Assembly (NCBI GenBank): GCA_964458015.1
Contig: CAYWGR010000009.1
Coordinates: 1-55,727 of the forward strand
Reading direction: 5' to 3'
Length of the DNA: 55,727 nt
Origin: CAYWGR01 sp964458015
GTDB taxonomy: Bacteria > Planctomycetota > Planctomycetia > Pirellulales > Thermoguttaceae
Below the pieces are notes generated by a model. That model was given only the letters and a program-made list of their open reading frames with translations. It was not told the DNA's origin and did no database searches. This document shows, piece after piece, positions 1 to 8,940 of the stretch. The first letter of the stretch is position 1. The number at the start of each line of letters is the position of its first letter. A program made the translations under genes and the position numbers.

Positions 1-2
1 AC

Positions 3-509
3 GTCGATTTAACCTATTTTCGCCCGTATTGTGCCATTCCTTTCTTTCTGGCCCTGTTTATTCTGTTGTTGTATTTCCTCGGCAAGTTCATGGCTGCGGG
101 AATCGGCGGCTATTTCGAGCGTTTGTTCGAGCGCTTTATCGCGCGATTGCCGGGCGTTCGCGGCGTTTACTCGGCCGTGAAGCAAGTCAGCGATTTCTTG
201 TTCACCCAACGCGAGCTTAAAGTTACAAGGGTCGTGGCCGTCGAATTTCCGCGCAAAGGCATATGGTCCGTGGGATTTGTCACGGGCGAAAGTTTGCCGG
301 CGATTCATGAAGCGGCCGGCGAGCCGATTTTGGCTGTTTTGATTCCCTACTCGCCCGTGCCTGTAACCGGCTGCACCATTACGGTGCGCAAAAGTGAATG
401 CATTGATCTGAATCTCACGTTCGATCAAGCGTGCCAATTCATCGTAAGTTGCGGCGTCGTCGTTCCGCCGGCGCAGCTTCAGAATATGAAAAACTTGGAA
501 GACGATTAA
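3..509 (+). CDS. DUF502 family membrane protein, 5' end outside window
   Basis: The reading frame is open from the first bases of the window, so the N-terminus is missing. The visible part starts with a hydrophobic segment (FFLALFILLLYFLGKF), followed by the amphipathic stretch ERLFERFIARLPGVRGVYSAVKQV, whose R-x-P-x-V-R-x-x-Y-x-x-x-K-Q pattern is the DUF502 hallmark. A beta-rich cytoplasmic or periplasmic part follows with the family's PVTGCTI-like segment (family consensus P-x-P-x-S-G). DUF502 proteins are two-helix inner-membrane proteins of unknown function, and the first helix pair is only partly present here. It ends 15 bases before hemC, so the two may be cotranscribed. The family call is firm; no function can be given. 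Confidence 0.85.
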   Translation, partial: VDLTYFRPYCAIPFFLALFILLLYFLGKFMAAGIGGYFERLFERFIARLPGVRGVYSAVKQVSDFLFTQRELKVTRVVAVEFPRKGIWSVGFVTGESLPAIHEAAGEPILAVLIPYSPVPVTGCTITVRKSECIDLNLTFDQACQFIVSCGVVVPPAQLQNMKNLEDD

Positions 510-524
510 TAGCCAACCTTAGCC

Positions 525-1511
525 ATGCCTCTTCGACTTGGAACACGTGCGAGCGCTTTAGCCCGATGGCAGGCCCAGTGGGTTGCCTCGGAGTTGCAGA
601 CGCGCGGCGTCGCCGTCGAGCTTGTGCCCATCACCACGGCCGGCGATCGGCAACAAGGTTCTTTGAAAAACATCGGCGCGCAAGGCCTTTTCACCAAGGA
701 AATCCAGCGGGCGCTGCTAGAGAATCGCATTGATTTGGCCGTGCATAGTTTGAAGGACTTGCCTACGGAAGGATATTTTTCCTCGGCTGCCAGCGCGAAA
801 AAGGGCGAAGGCGAGCATGGCGAGCCATTTGGTTTATGTTTGGCGGCCGTCCCGCCTCGTGCCTCGGCGGCCGATGTATTCGTATCGCAAAAATTCAAGT
901 CGCTGGAGGCCTTGCCGCGCGGCGCCGCGGTCGGAACAGGCAGCTTGCGTCGTCATGCACAATTGCTTCACGCGCGGCCCGATTTGCAAATCACCGACAT
1001 ACGCGGCAACGTCGATACACGTCTGCGCAAGTTGCAGGAAGGGCAATTCGACGCCCTGATACTTGCCGAGGCAGGTTTGCGGCGGTTGGGGTTCGAGCAA
1101 CACATTACCCAAACGTTGCCATTCGAGTTGATGCTCTCGGCGGTCGGTCAGGGCGCTTTGGGGCTTGAAACCCGCGAAGAGGACGATGCCACGCGGCAGG
1201 CCGTGGCGCCATTGGACGACCGATCCACCCATGCGGCCGTGCTGGCCGAACGCGCGATGCTGGCTGCGCTGCAAGGCGGCTGCTTGGCGCCCATCGCCGC
1301 GTTGGGCCGCGTTGTCGATGATCGACTCACGTTGCTCGGCCGGGTCATCTCGCACGATGGCTCGCAAAAGCTCGAAGCATCGGATAGCGTTTTATTGTCT
1401 CAAGACGCGGACGATCTTTTCGCAGCCGCTCTGCAACTTGGCCGTCGCGTGGCCGAATCTTTGCGGGCCCAAGGCGCGGATCAGTTGATCCAGGCATCGC
1501 GGCATCTTTGA
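525..1511 (+). CDS. hemC: hydroxymethylbilane synthase (porphobilinogen deaminase)
   Basis: Joins four porphobilinogen molecules head to tail into hydroxymethylbilane in tetrapyrrole (heme) synthesis; cytosolic. The N-terminus LRLGTRASALARWQ, the segment VHSLKDLPT and the block GTGSLRRHAQLL are family signatures. Cys253 in LQGGCLAPI is the attachment site of the dipyrromethane cofactor. At 328 residues it is slightly longer than the usual 300-315. The excess lies after KDLPTE, where an extra Ser/Ala/Lys/Glu/Gly-rich stretch (about residues 86-103) precedes ADVFVS. The ATG at 525 is the first possible start matching family N-termini; no strong Shine-Dalgarno is visible. Its stop lies only 4 bases from the convergent addA stop. 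Confidence 0.96.
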   Translation: MPLRLGTRASALARWQAQWVASELQTRGVAVELVPITTAGDRQQGSLKNIGAQGLFTKEIQRALLENRIDLAVHSLKDLPTEGYFSSAASAKKGEGEHGEPFGLCLAAVPPRASAADVFVSQKFKSLEALPRGAAVGTGSLRRHAQLLHARPDLQITDIRGNVDTRLRKLQEGQFDALILAEAGLRRLGFEQHITQTLPFELMLSAVGQGALGLETREEDDATRQAVAPLDDRSTHAAVLAERAMLAALQGGCLAPIAALGRVVDDRLTLLGRVISHDGSQKLEASDSVLLSQDADDLFAAALQLGRRVAESLRAQGADQLIQASRHL

Positions 1512-1515
1512 TTTT

Positions 1516-4500
1516 CTACAAACTTCGCTCGAATCCGCCGGTGATGAACAACAAGCGGAGCGATATTTGCTCGGGCGCGAGGCGGCAAAGCTTAGAGGCC
1601 GCCAACCGGTACGCTTCAAGTTGAGGGCGATAGAATTCGACGCGCGCGGCGACGGCCTGGGGATTGTCCGAGGGCAGAGCGTCGCTCTTGAAATCCATCA
1701 CGTCGGCGGCCACGATGCGATCTCCGTCATAGAGGGCCGTAAGACGGTCGATTGAACCGTTCAATATCGTATTGTCCTGCCGCACGGCGAAAGGACGTTC
1801 TCGCCAAACTTGCCACCGCCATTGCGAGGAACCGTCGGGCGCGTGGATGAAGCAGTTCTTTGCGGCAATGGGTTTTTGATAGGTTGATCGCGACAATGCC
1901 TGACGGATTGCCGGCTTTTCAAGCGAGGCATAAAAAACTTGAAGCAACTCATCGACGTCGAGCCCTCGATATCGGGGCTCAGCGGCGGTGCGTCGCAATG
2001 CGTCTTCCTCGGGCCGACCGTCGTCGAGCCATTCGATCTGCTGGAACCAGGCATGGAGCAGCGTGCCGCGGTCGAGTTGGGGCGAGGCGTCGAGCCGCAA
2101 TTGGCGGGCAAGATCGATCTTGGGACCGCCTTCGAGTTGCGAAGGGCCGCGGCGATCCAATCCGCGCGGCGCTTGCCGCGAACAGTCCGCTAATCGGATA
2201 ATCTGCGGTTGTTCTTCGCCAGGCATCGGCTTGGGAGTGGCCGTTGTTTTCAATTGGGCGAACCACTGTGAATCGCCATGTTCGTAAAGCAAGGTTTGCG
2301 GTTCGGCTAATTTTCCTTCCGAGAGAGCGGCGCGGAGCACTCCTGCCCAGGTGTCGGGAATCGTCTTTTCGTTGATCCTTGAAGGGGCCACGATGATATG
2401 CATGGCATGAATTGCTCGGGTCATTGCGACATAGAGAACGCAGAGCGATTCCTCGATCGTTTGCCGTTTGCCGGCTGTGAACATGTCCTGGAACGCTTGA
2501 GGAAGCAACATTTGCTGCGATTGCGAAACGTAGCGGCAGACGCGGTCGATTTCCTCGACAGGGCTGGGACGGTTAACGACGATTTGCGGTGGTTGGCCGC
2601 CCATTTTTACGTCGAGCTCGGGCAATACGACAATGTCGAATTGAAGGCCTTTCGATTGATGAACGGACATGACCCGAATATCGGCGGCGCCGGGATCTTG
2701 GATCCGTTTCTGCCGCACGAGAGCGATAAAATCATCGGTGCGGACGCTTGCTTGCGATTCGTAGGCGTAGGCCAGTTCGACAAGTTGCATCAAGCGGCTC
2801 AGGTCGCGGCGGTCGCAACTTGGAGCGAGTTGTTTGGTCCACGCATAGACGGTGGGGCCATAGCCATCGACCAGCAGCGATTGACGCACTTGCAGCGAGA
2901 GACGCCAAGCGGCGGCGTCATCTTGATAGTTTGCAATGCCCAGATGTTTCGCGAGAGGCGAGTGGACCAAGTGGAAACGCGCGACGGTATCGCCGGGGTG
3001 GTCGGCCATTGTCAGCAGAGAAAGCACGAGTTCGACGGCCGGCGAATCGGTCAGCGGGTTGCCGCCTTCCTCGCTGGCTTCGATCCCGCGCCGACGCAGT
3101 TCGTAAATCAAGCGGGCAACGGCCACGTTGCGGCGAACCAAAACGCCGATCGAGCGTCCTGGGGATTGAAGGTGCAACCGGGCGATTTCCTGGGCGGCAT
3201 GTTGAAGCGTAACGACGGATTGTTGCTCATCCTCACGAGCCCGCGGGGCCGCGGTCATCGAGCAATAGCCCGGCAGATGGGCCCGTTCGGTCGAATGTTC
3301 GTTGAAGCGATGCGACCAGGCGAGAGCGGCGTCGGCGTGTTTTTGCAAAACTTCGTTTTGCGGAAGTTGTTGGAACACATGATTGACGCAATCGATGACA
3401 GCTTGCGAAGAGCGCCAACTGCGGTTGAGTTGTTCCTGTTGGAGAGTGGGGAGTTCCAGGTCGAGGGCCTCGAAGATTTCGGCCACGCCGCCGCGCCAGC
3501 CGTAGATGGCTTGTTTCACGTCGCCGACGCAGAAGAACGAATGGCCGGCGGTTGCCCCAACGGCTCGCCGGGCCAAGGGGCGTAAAACGCGCCATTGCGA
3601 GGGCGAGGTGTCTTGGAATTCGTCGAGTAGCAGATGAGCGATGCGAACGTCGAGACGATAGAGAATGTCGTCGAGCCGATCGGCCATTTCGGCGGCGCTC
3701 AGTTTGCGCGTGATGTCGTCGAATCGCATAGCGCGGCGCGTGAGTTTCAACGCCTGATAGGCGACGTCGAAGCGTTCCAGCAGTTCGTGGGTCGCTTCGT
3801 TTTGGTTGGCGATTTGGTCGATGATCGAAGCCACGCCGTTTTCGATCAAGGGCTCGTAAGCTTCGGCCATATCGAGAGTGATCGGCTTGTTGTAGTATTT
3901 ATCTTCGCGGGCCGCGATTTTTTGGGCTAGGCCTCGGCTCAGAAAATCATCCCAAGATAAATCGCGGGCGTCTTGCAGCGATTTTTCATGGGCTTTGATA
4001 AAACCCTTGTGAGCCGGCATGGCGACTTGTTCGAGCTTGGCGATGGCCTCGGCCAATTCGGGCGGCGAAAACAGCTTGCGGCGGGTAAGCGACCGCCATG
4101 CCGACGCAGGTGATTCGAGATAGCAACTGTAGAGGTTTTGCACCAAGGACGTGAGTTGCTGGGCCACCGAGCGAGTTGCTTCGCCCTTGGTCAGCAGGTG
4201 CATCAGCCGCAAGACGTCGCTGGTTTTGTTGCTCTGCAGCACCGCCCGGACGGCCATGCGTTGCAGCATAAGATCGACGATTTCCTCGGTGATGGTCCAA
4301 CCGGGCGGCAATCCCAGTTCCAGGCTGAAGCTCTGCGCGATCTGCATAAAAAAACTGTCGAGCGTGCCGACGCGCAGGCGGTGTAGTTGTCGTGCCATGT
4401 CGCCTAGCACGCGGCGGCAGTCGGCCGCTGTAATATGGCAGGGCGGATTGTTTTGCGGATGTGGCCCCTTCTCTTTTCGAGAGATCGCTAGGGGGCGGAC

Positions 4501-4893
4501 CGACTGGGATTGAGAGGAGTTGCCATCCGTATGCTGATGCTCGCCGCCCTCACCCCCGGCCCCTCTCCCGCTTGCGGGCGAGGGGAGAATTCTGCGGGCT
4601 TCTCCGTCAGGTAGAAGATTTTCTTTCCCGCTTGCGGGCGAGGGGAGTGATGCAAGGCAGGTATTCAGTTCCGCCAGCTTGGCGTCATCCAACGCCGCAT
4701 CGGCCAAGCGAAGCATAATGCGGTCGAGGATTTCGCCGGCTGCTTTGCGCGTGAACGTCGTGGCAAGGATCGTGTCGATGGGCGCTCCCGCGAAAACAAG
4801 GCCGAGGAACCGATTGCTGAGCTGAAAGGTTTTGCCGGTGCCGGCCGAGGCGCGGATGACGGTGTTCGGAAATGCGGGAAGGTTCGCTTTCAT
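1516..4893 (-). CDS. addA: AddA-like UvrD helicase-nuclease, with in-frame repeat insertion
   Basis: Helicase-nuclease subunit of an AddAB-type complex that resects double-strand DNA ends for recombination. Walker A is ASAGTGKT (residues 15-22). Motif II is LLLDEFQDTSPSQW (about 420), motif III FFCVGDVKQAIYGWRGG, motif V SVHQSKGLQFD and motif VI LYVAMTRA (about 823). The C-terminal PD-(D/E)XK nuclease keeps GSIDRL and VMDFKS (about 1067), so both activities look intact. The start at 4893 is chosen because its ATG overlaps the addB stop in an ATGA and because family members begin just before Walker A; an open frame further upstream only runs antiparallel through addB DNA. Residues about 80-152 are a low-complexity insert encoded by palindromic repeats (see 4560-4647) between the Walker A region and the conserved RVGTLDSFF segment. 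Confidence 0.93.
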   Translation of the reverse strand: MKANLPAFPNTVIRASAGTGKTFQLSNRFLGLVFAGAPIDTILATTFTRKAAGEILDRIMLRLADAALDDAKLAELNTCLASLPSPASGKENLLPDGEARRILPSPASGRGAGGEGGEHQHTDGNSSQSQSVRPLAISRKEKGPHPQNNPPCHITAADCRRVLGDMARQLHRLRVGTLDSFFMQIAQSFSLELGLPPGWTITEEIVDLMLQRMAVRAVLQSNKTSDVLRLMHLLTKGEATRSVAQQLTSLVQNLYSCYLESPASAWRSLTRRKLFSPPELAEAIAKLEQVAMPAHKGFIKAHEKSLQDARDLSWDDFLSRGLAQKIAAREDKYYNKPITLDMAEAYEPLIENGVASIIDQIANQNEATHELLERFDVAYQALKLTRRAMRFDDITRKLSAAEMADRLDDILYRLDVRIAHLLLDEFQDTSPSQWRVLRPLARRAVGATAGHSFFCVGDVKQAIYGWRGGVAEIFEALDLELPTLQQEQLNRSWRSSQAVIDCVNHVFQQLPQNEVLQKHADAALAWSHRFNEHSTERAHLPGYCSMTAAPRAREDEQQSVVTLQHAAQEIARLHLQSPGRSIGVLVRRNVAVARLIYELRRRGIEASEEGGNPLTDSPAVELVLSLLTMADHPGDTVARFHLVHSPLAKHLGIANYQDDAAAWRLSLQVRQSLLVDGYGPTVYAWTKQLAPSCDRRDLSRLMQLVELAYAYESQASVRTDDFIALVRQKRIQDPGAADIRVMSVHQSKGLQFDIVVLPELDVKMGGQPPQIVVNRPSPVEEIDRVCRYVSQSQQMLLPQAFQDMFTAGKRQTIEESLCVLYVAMTRAIHAMHIIVAPSRINEKTIPDTWAGVLRAALSEGKLAEPQTLLYEHGDSQWFAQLKTTATPKPMPGEEQPQIIRLADCSRQAPRGLDRRGPSQLEGGPKIDLARQLRLDASPQLDRGTLLHAWFQQIEWLDDGRPEEDALRRTAAEPRYRGLDVDELLQVFYASLEKPAIRQALSRSTYQKPIAAKNCFIHAPDGSSQWRWQVWRERPFAVRQDNTILNGSIDRLTALYDGDRIVAADVMDFKSDALPSDNPQAVAARVEFYRPQLEAYRLAASKLCRLAPEQISLRLLFITGGFERSL
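4560..4647. repeat. two palindromic repeat units inside addA
   Basis: A near-perfect palindrome at 4560-4585 (CCCCTC, t, CCCGC, tt, GCGGG, c, GAGGGG) is followed by a second copy of its right two thirds. The 21 bases at 4567-4587 recur unchanged at 4627-4647, an offset of exactly 60 bases, so both stay in frame with addA and add no stop codon. The same core (CCCCTCTCCCG ... CGGGAGAGGGG) forms the palindrome at 47154-47179, and a decayed copy lies near 38400. It therefore looks like a dispersed repeat family. Confidence 0.8.
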
Positions 4894-7694
4894 GACTCGA
4901 ACCCTCCTTCGTCCATGTCTTCGTCCATCGCTTCGCGGAATTGGCCGTCTTGGCAAATTGGCGCGAAATCCTCGGAGAAATCGGGCGGCGGTGCGGTCGG
5001 AGGCCAAAACAGTTGGTTGCGCACCTTGCGAACGACCTCGGCTGCCTCTTCGTCGGCTTCCTGTAATTCGGCGACAGTCCAGGGAGCTACGGCAATGCCG
5101 ACGCCGCTGATGTCCTTGGGCAATAGAATATAGGCCAAGTCGATTGGACCGGTGATGCCCAGGCCGGTTGCAAGGTGGCGATAGAGCGGCAATTGAAGGT
5201 CGATCCAACGGTCGGCCTGGCGATGGGCTTTGTCGGGTTCCTTGGGCGTATCCGAGGATTTATAGTCGATAATCATGCGCCGGCCCGTGTTCGGCTGAAC
5301 ATCGATGCGGTCGATGCGTCCGCGAAGGTGCATCGGCGTTCCGTCAACGTCCAGGAATGCGCTGCCGGCGTCGGGGGCGACCTCGACGTGTTCGATGCGC
5401 CAACCTTGTCCGGCCCAATCGGCTTGCCAACGTGCGAAAGTACGCAATCGCAAACGCAACTGCTCGGCCTGCACGCGAATGGCCGAGAGCGGTGATTTGC
5501 CGAAGCCATCGGCCAGTTGCCGGTCGAGTTCTTCGCTTAGGAATTGCTCGATTGCCTCGGCGTCGGTCGAGTTGGCTAAAGGGCCGAGGCCGAATTCGCG
5601 CATCGTTGCGTGGACGAGCGTGCCGAAGCCGGCGCCATCCATTTCCTCGGCCGAATCCTGCAAGGCTTCGAGGCCCAGGCGATGTCTCAAATAGTAGCGG
5701 TACGGGCAGGCGAGGTAATCTTTGAACTCGGTCACGCGCATCGACGTGACGGGCTCGGTCAAAGGCGTCGGCCGTGGAACATCGAACCGCGAGCGGGCGG
5801 CTCCCGGTCGCAAAACGCCGGCCGCCACGGGCTTGCCGCCGGAGATTTCCGCAGTCGAGCAGAACGCCTTTACACGCCGGGCCATCGTTTCATCGTCGCA
5901 GGCGAAAAGCAATCGGCTCGGCAACATCGGATCGCCTTCGGCCGTGCGGCGTCCGACGATCACTTTGAAAAATTGCCGTGAGGCCGCTAAAAGTGCGGTG
6001 GCATAAGCGTCGCGGGCGTAGCGACGGTCGTTATCCTCGATGCCCAGCGCTCGACGCAATTGGTTCGGCAGAAACAGATCGCCATTCAACGAGCTTGGCA
6101 CTCGCCCTTCGTTAAACGTCGTGAGCACCAGAGCAGGCGCGTCGTCCAAGGGCAGTTCCAACCAGCCCAATAGCTCGACGGCCTCATGGTCGGGCGGCGG
6201 AGCAATTTTGGATGCACCGATATCTTCGAGCACTTGGCGCAAGGCTCTTGCGCCGGAAACCGACGGCTGCATCGACGCGGGAATGGATGCGTACTCGTGC
6301 AATGCTTCTCGAACTTCATCGCAAGCGGCGACAATGCAACGGTCGATTGTTTTCGAGGAATCGAGCGGCAAGCGGCCGAAGATTTCCAATAGGAAATCAA
6401 TGATGGGTTGCGCCCACTGGTCGAGCGGTTTGGCGGGTTCGATAAGCCCGTGCAACAGTTGCCGGATTTTACTTTCGACCCGACGGATATTTTGGTAGCG
6501 GCCATCGGCCTCCAGCCATTCAGCGCCCAGCGCATGGGGAATGTGGTTGGTGTAATAATTGTCCAACTCCGTGAGCCAATCGCCCTCGATGGCCTGGGCC
6601 GAGATCCATCGTTGCATCGACGGATGCCGGATCAACGCGGCGAAGTTCGAGAAAATCGGCATTTCGAGCATATCGGCCGCGGCTTTCAGCAACCGGCCGG
6701 GAAGTGTGCCGGCCAGAGGTCGGCCTACGCCGTAGCGGGCCGGTATTTCGCACTGCCGGAGATGCTGTTCGATATAGGGCACGAGCGTTTCGTCGGGCAC
6801 GCCGATGGAAATTTGCGTAGGGGCGAAACGGCCGTCCATTTCGGCCAGGGCATGGACGACCGCCTCGGCCTGATCCGAGGAATCATCGACCAACGCGATT
6901 TGTTCCGAGGTGAAAGGGATCTGGCGCTGCAGCCACTTGTCGGAACGCAGGCAGCCGTGTTCGTCGAAGCAGTCGGCCAACTCGGGCGGTGCGATGACCA
7001 AGGCCGTGACTTGCTCGGCCACCTGATCGAGCATCATTCGCTGTGCCTGATTCAAGTCCACGGTGCCGATCAGCACGATTCGAGCGTCGATACGGCATTC
7101 GCCTTGGCGGATTGCGAAAAGCCGTGCGGTTTGTTTATCCCAAAGATCGAAACCATCGAGTAGGAGCAGATATTCTTCTTGGATGGATGCCAGCGCTTGC
7201 CACCGCTTCGATTCGCGGAAGCCCTCGACGCTTGCCCCGGCATCGGCGACGTTGGAAAAATCCAGGGCGTCGGCAGCCAATTCGCGATGCAGTCGGGCGA
7301 TGAGTTCGGCCAAGGCCAGCCACGCCTGGAGATCGTCGGCAGGGGGCGGCGCGGGAGTCAACGTTTGCAGCAGCTCGGGCTTGCACTTCTTCAAAGCTTC
7401 GACCCAGGCCAAGTGCTGGCAAAGCTCGCCGGCAAACGGTTTGCGGGCTTCGTAGAGCAGCTCGGGCAGTTGGCCAGCCGTGACGATGCGCGGCGGCGTC
7501 AAAATTTGGTTATGCTCGTCGGCCAATTCAACGAGAATTTCGAGTAGTCGCCGCCCCGCCCGTCCGCCGGGCACGGCTGCGACGATATTGCTCAGATCCA
7601 GTTCGCCCGGCGTGCCGAAATTGGCCGCGAGATGCTCGGCCGCGGTTTTTAAGCCAGGTTTGTCCCAGTTTAGAAACGTGCGGGCGATGGGCAT
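4890..7694 (-). CDS. addB: AddB-like PD-(D/E)XK nuclease / inactivated helicase subunit
   Basis: Partner of the AddA-like protein in DNA end resection. The 934 residues end in a RecB-type nuclease domain: FGTLVHATMREFG, then GRIDRID (about 791) and MIIDYKSSD (about 809) supply the metal-binding Asp and Asp-Tyr-Lys residues. The N-terminal helicase-like part begins with AAVPGGRAGRRLLE where a Walker A would be, but the lysine is lost, so ATP hydrolysis is unlikely; this fits AddB/RexB as the scaffold subunit. Only single cysteines are seen near YLACPYRYY and APICQDG, so the four-Cys iron-sulfur staple of Bacillus AddB is not evident. The ATG at 7694 is the first in frame. It overlaps addA by 4 bases and lies 31 bases after the ACT gene. 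Confidence 0.88.
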   Translation of the reverse strand: MPIARTFLNWDKPGLKTAAEHLAANFGTPGELDLSNIVAAVPGGRAGRRLLEILVELADEHNQILTPPRIVTAGQLPELLYEARKPFAGELCQHLAWVEALKKCKPELLQTLTPAPPPADDLQAWLALAELIARLHRELAADALDFSNVADAGASVEGFRESKRWQALASIQEEYLLLLDGFDLWDKQTARLFAIRQGECRIDARIVLIGTVDLNQAQRMMLDQVAEQVTALVIAPPELADCFDEHGCLRSDKWLQRQIPFTSEQIALVDDSSDQAEAVVHALAEMDGRFAPTQISIGVPDETLVPYIEQHLRQCEIPARYGVGRPLAGTLPGRLLKAAADMLEMPIFSNFAALIRHPSMQRWISAQAIEGDWLTELDNYYTNHIPHALGAEWLEADGRYQNIRRVESKIRQLLHGLIEPAKPLDQWAQPIIDFLLEIFGRLPLDSSKTIDRCIVAACDEVREALHEYASIPASMQPSVSGARALRQVLEDIGASKIAPPPDHEAVELLGWLELPLDDAPALVLTTFNEGRVPSSLNGDLFLPNQLRRALGIEDNDRRYARDAYATALLAASRQFFKVIVGRRTAEGDPMLPSRLLFACDDETMARRVKAFCSTAEISGGKPVAAGVLRPGAARSRFDVPRPTPLTEPVTSMRVTEFKDYLACPYRYYLRHRLGLEALQDSAEEMDGAGFGTLVHATMREFGLGPLANSTDAEAIEQFLSEELDRQLADGFGKSPLSAIRVQAEQLRLRLRTFARWQADWAGQGWRIEHVEVAPDAGSAFLDVDGTPMHLRGRIDRIDVQPNTGRRMIIDYKSSDTPKEPDKAHRQADRWIDLQLPLYRHLATGLGITGPIDLAYILLPKDISGVGIAVAPWTVAELQEADEEAAEVVRKVRNQLFWPPTAPPPDFSEDFAPICQDGQFREAMDEDMDEGGFES

Positions 7695-7725
7695 GAAATC
7701 ACCGATGACCGAAGATCATCGCCCC

Positions 7726-8223
7726 CTACTCGTCTTCCTGCAAATCGACTTCGGTAATCATCGAAAAACCTTTCGCGGCCAAAGTCTCTTGGGCCATTTC
7801 GATGTTATCGACCATCAGTGCGACGCAGGGGCGGCCGCGGGGACGGACCAGCAGCGGATACGCCTGGACAATGTTGACCTCGGCCTGCAACAGAGCTGTG
7901 CAGATGTCCAGAAGCGCTTGCGAGCCTTCGGGCAGTTCGACGCCGATCAGGTCGCTTTCGATCAGTGCCAGGCCGGCGCGTTCTAGAATTTCGCGCCCTT
8001 GCTCGGGATGGCTCAGTAAAAAACGAACGAAAGCACATTCGGCGGTGTCGGAAATCGAGAGGGCGACGATCCGGACCCGGCTGCCCTCGAATCGGCGGAC
8101 GACTTCCAACAGCTTCCCTACCGTGTTTTCCAAAAAAACCGTAAACTGCCGAATTGTCGGGTAGTTTTTCCCGCGCATCGTGGCAAAACCGACGCCGGCG
8201 CCGGCGGAGTCATCGAGATTCAT
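7726..8223 (-). CDS. tandem ACT-domain regulatory protein
   Basis: A 165-residue protein with two ACT-like amino-acid-binding units: about residues 20-85 (RQFTVFLENTVGKLLEVV...CAFVRFLLSHPEQG) and about 95-160 (DLIGVELPEGSQALLDICTALLQAEVNIVQAYPLL...). ACT proteins of this length commonly sense amino acids or regulate enzymes in trans; no catalytic domain is present and no partner can be named. The ATG at 8223 is preferred over an upstream ATG because AGGA lies 7 bases before it; a second possible start (MRGKNY) is at 8178. It is the first gene of a reverse-strand run with addB and addA, 31 bases before addB. This may only be a shared transcript rather than a shared job. Confidence 0.8.
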   Translation of the reverse strand: MNLDDSAGAGVGFATMRGKNYPTIRQFTVFLENTVGKLLEVVRRFEGSRVRIVALSISDTAECAFVRFLLSHPEQGREILERAGLALIESDLIGVELPEGSQALLDICTALLQAEVNIVQAYPLLVRPRGRPCVALMVDNIEMAQETLAAKGFSMITEVDLQEDE

Positions 8224-8405
8224 GGATCCGTCCTGAAAGTGTATATTGATGCTCAGATGAACGATGTCGGGTGTAACAGGGATAAAAAACCGGCCTTCCG
8301 TTGGTCGGCCTCCCCACATCTGCAATCCGAGACCCAATAGTAGACAGCTTGACTATAGGTTCTGAAGCTCCGTTTGAGAAGCCCCCCTAATCTGGTTGGT
8401 TTATT

Positions 8406-8798
8406 ATGATGCAACAACATGAAATTGAACTGCGCGTGCGATACAAGGAATGCGACCCGATGGGCATTCTGCATCACGGCAATTATTTTACCTATTTTGA
8501 AATCGGCCGGACGGAGCTTTTACGTGCAGCCGGCGGAAATTATCGCCAAATGGAGGAGGATGGGTTGCTGATTGTCGTCGTAAAGGCGGAATGTCGCTAC
8601 CGTCGCCCGGCGCGTTATGACGATTTGCTGCGGCTTCGCACGACCATCACCCGGGTGACACAGGCGAAGATCGAGCATGAATACGAATTGTTCCGCGACG
8701 AGGAGTGTCTGGCTGTCGGGCACATCACGCTGGCGGTTCTCGATCGCAGCGGCCGGGTGCAGCCTGTGCCCGCTTGGATGCGGAGCGAAGAAGCATGA
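8406..8798 (+). CDS. YbgC-like hotdog-fold acyl-CoA thioesterase
   Basis: A 130-residue single hotdog domain (4HBT family). The N-terminal signature YKECDPMGILHHGNYFTYFE corresponds to the Y-x-D-x-D-x-x-G-x-V-x-x-x-x-Y catalytic region of YbgC/4-hydroxybenzoyl-CoA thioesterases, with the acid at the ECDP position; RTELLRAAG and ECRYRRPARYDDLL complete the family pattern. It should hydrolyse short or aromatic acyl-CoA or acyl-ACP thioesters in the cytosol; the substrate cannot be read from sequence. It is divergent from the ACT gene, with 182 bases between them for both promoters, and convergent with the kinase gene. Confidence 0.88.
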   Translation: MMQQHEIELRVRYKECDPMGILHHGNYFTYFEIGRTELLRAAGGNYRQMEEDGLLIVVVKAECRYRRPARYDDLLRLRTTITRVTQAKIEHEYELFRDEECLAVGHITLAVLDRSGRVQPVPAWMRSEEA

Positions 8799-8831
8799 AG
8801 AACCGTCCGCTTGGAACTTGATGGAAGCATT

Positions 8832-8896
8832 GTAGGGCGGGGGCGAGCGAAGCGATGGCCCGCCAAAATGAAATGTTTAACGAATGGCGGGCCATC
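8832..8896. repeat. GTAGGGCGGG-type inverted repeat between convergent genes
   Basis: Begins with gtagggcgg and continues gagcgaagcgatggcccgcc. The arm gatggcccgcc (8854-8864) is exactly complementary to ggcgggccatc (8886-8896). The same unit occurs, in better-preserved form, at 22925-23006, also between convergent genes. No T-run follows, so it is called a dispersed repeat that could also act in transcript termination. Confidence 0.75.
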
Positions 8897-8940
8897 ACTG
8901 CGTTAGACTTGCTCTGCCGCATGAAACTGCGGTAATACGA

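Noticed and set aside
2398..3585. Long open frame (395 codons) on the forward strand inside addA
   Set aside because: It is antisense to a gene with all UvrD helicase motifs, has no recognisable domain, and follows the codon bias of the opposite strand.
4560..4647. CRISPR array
   Set aside because: Only two copies of a palindrome, 60 bases apart and in coding frame; no array, no cas genes.
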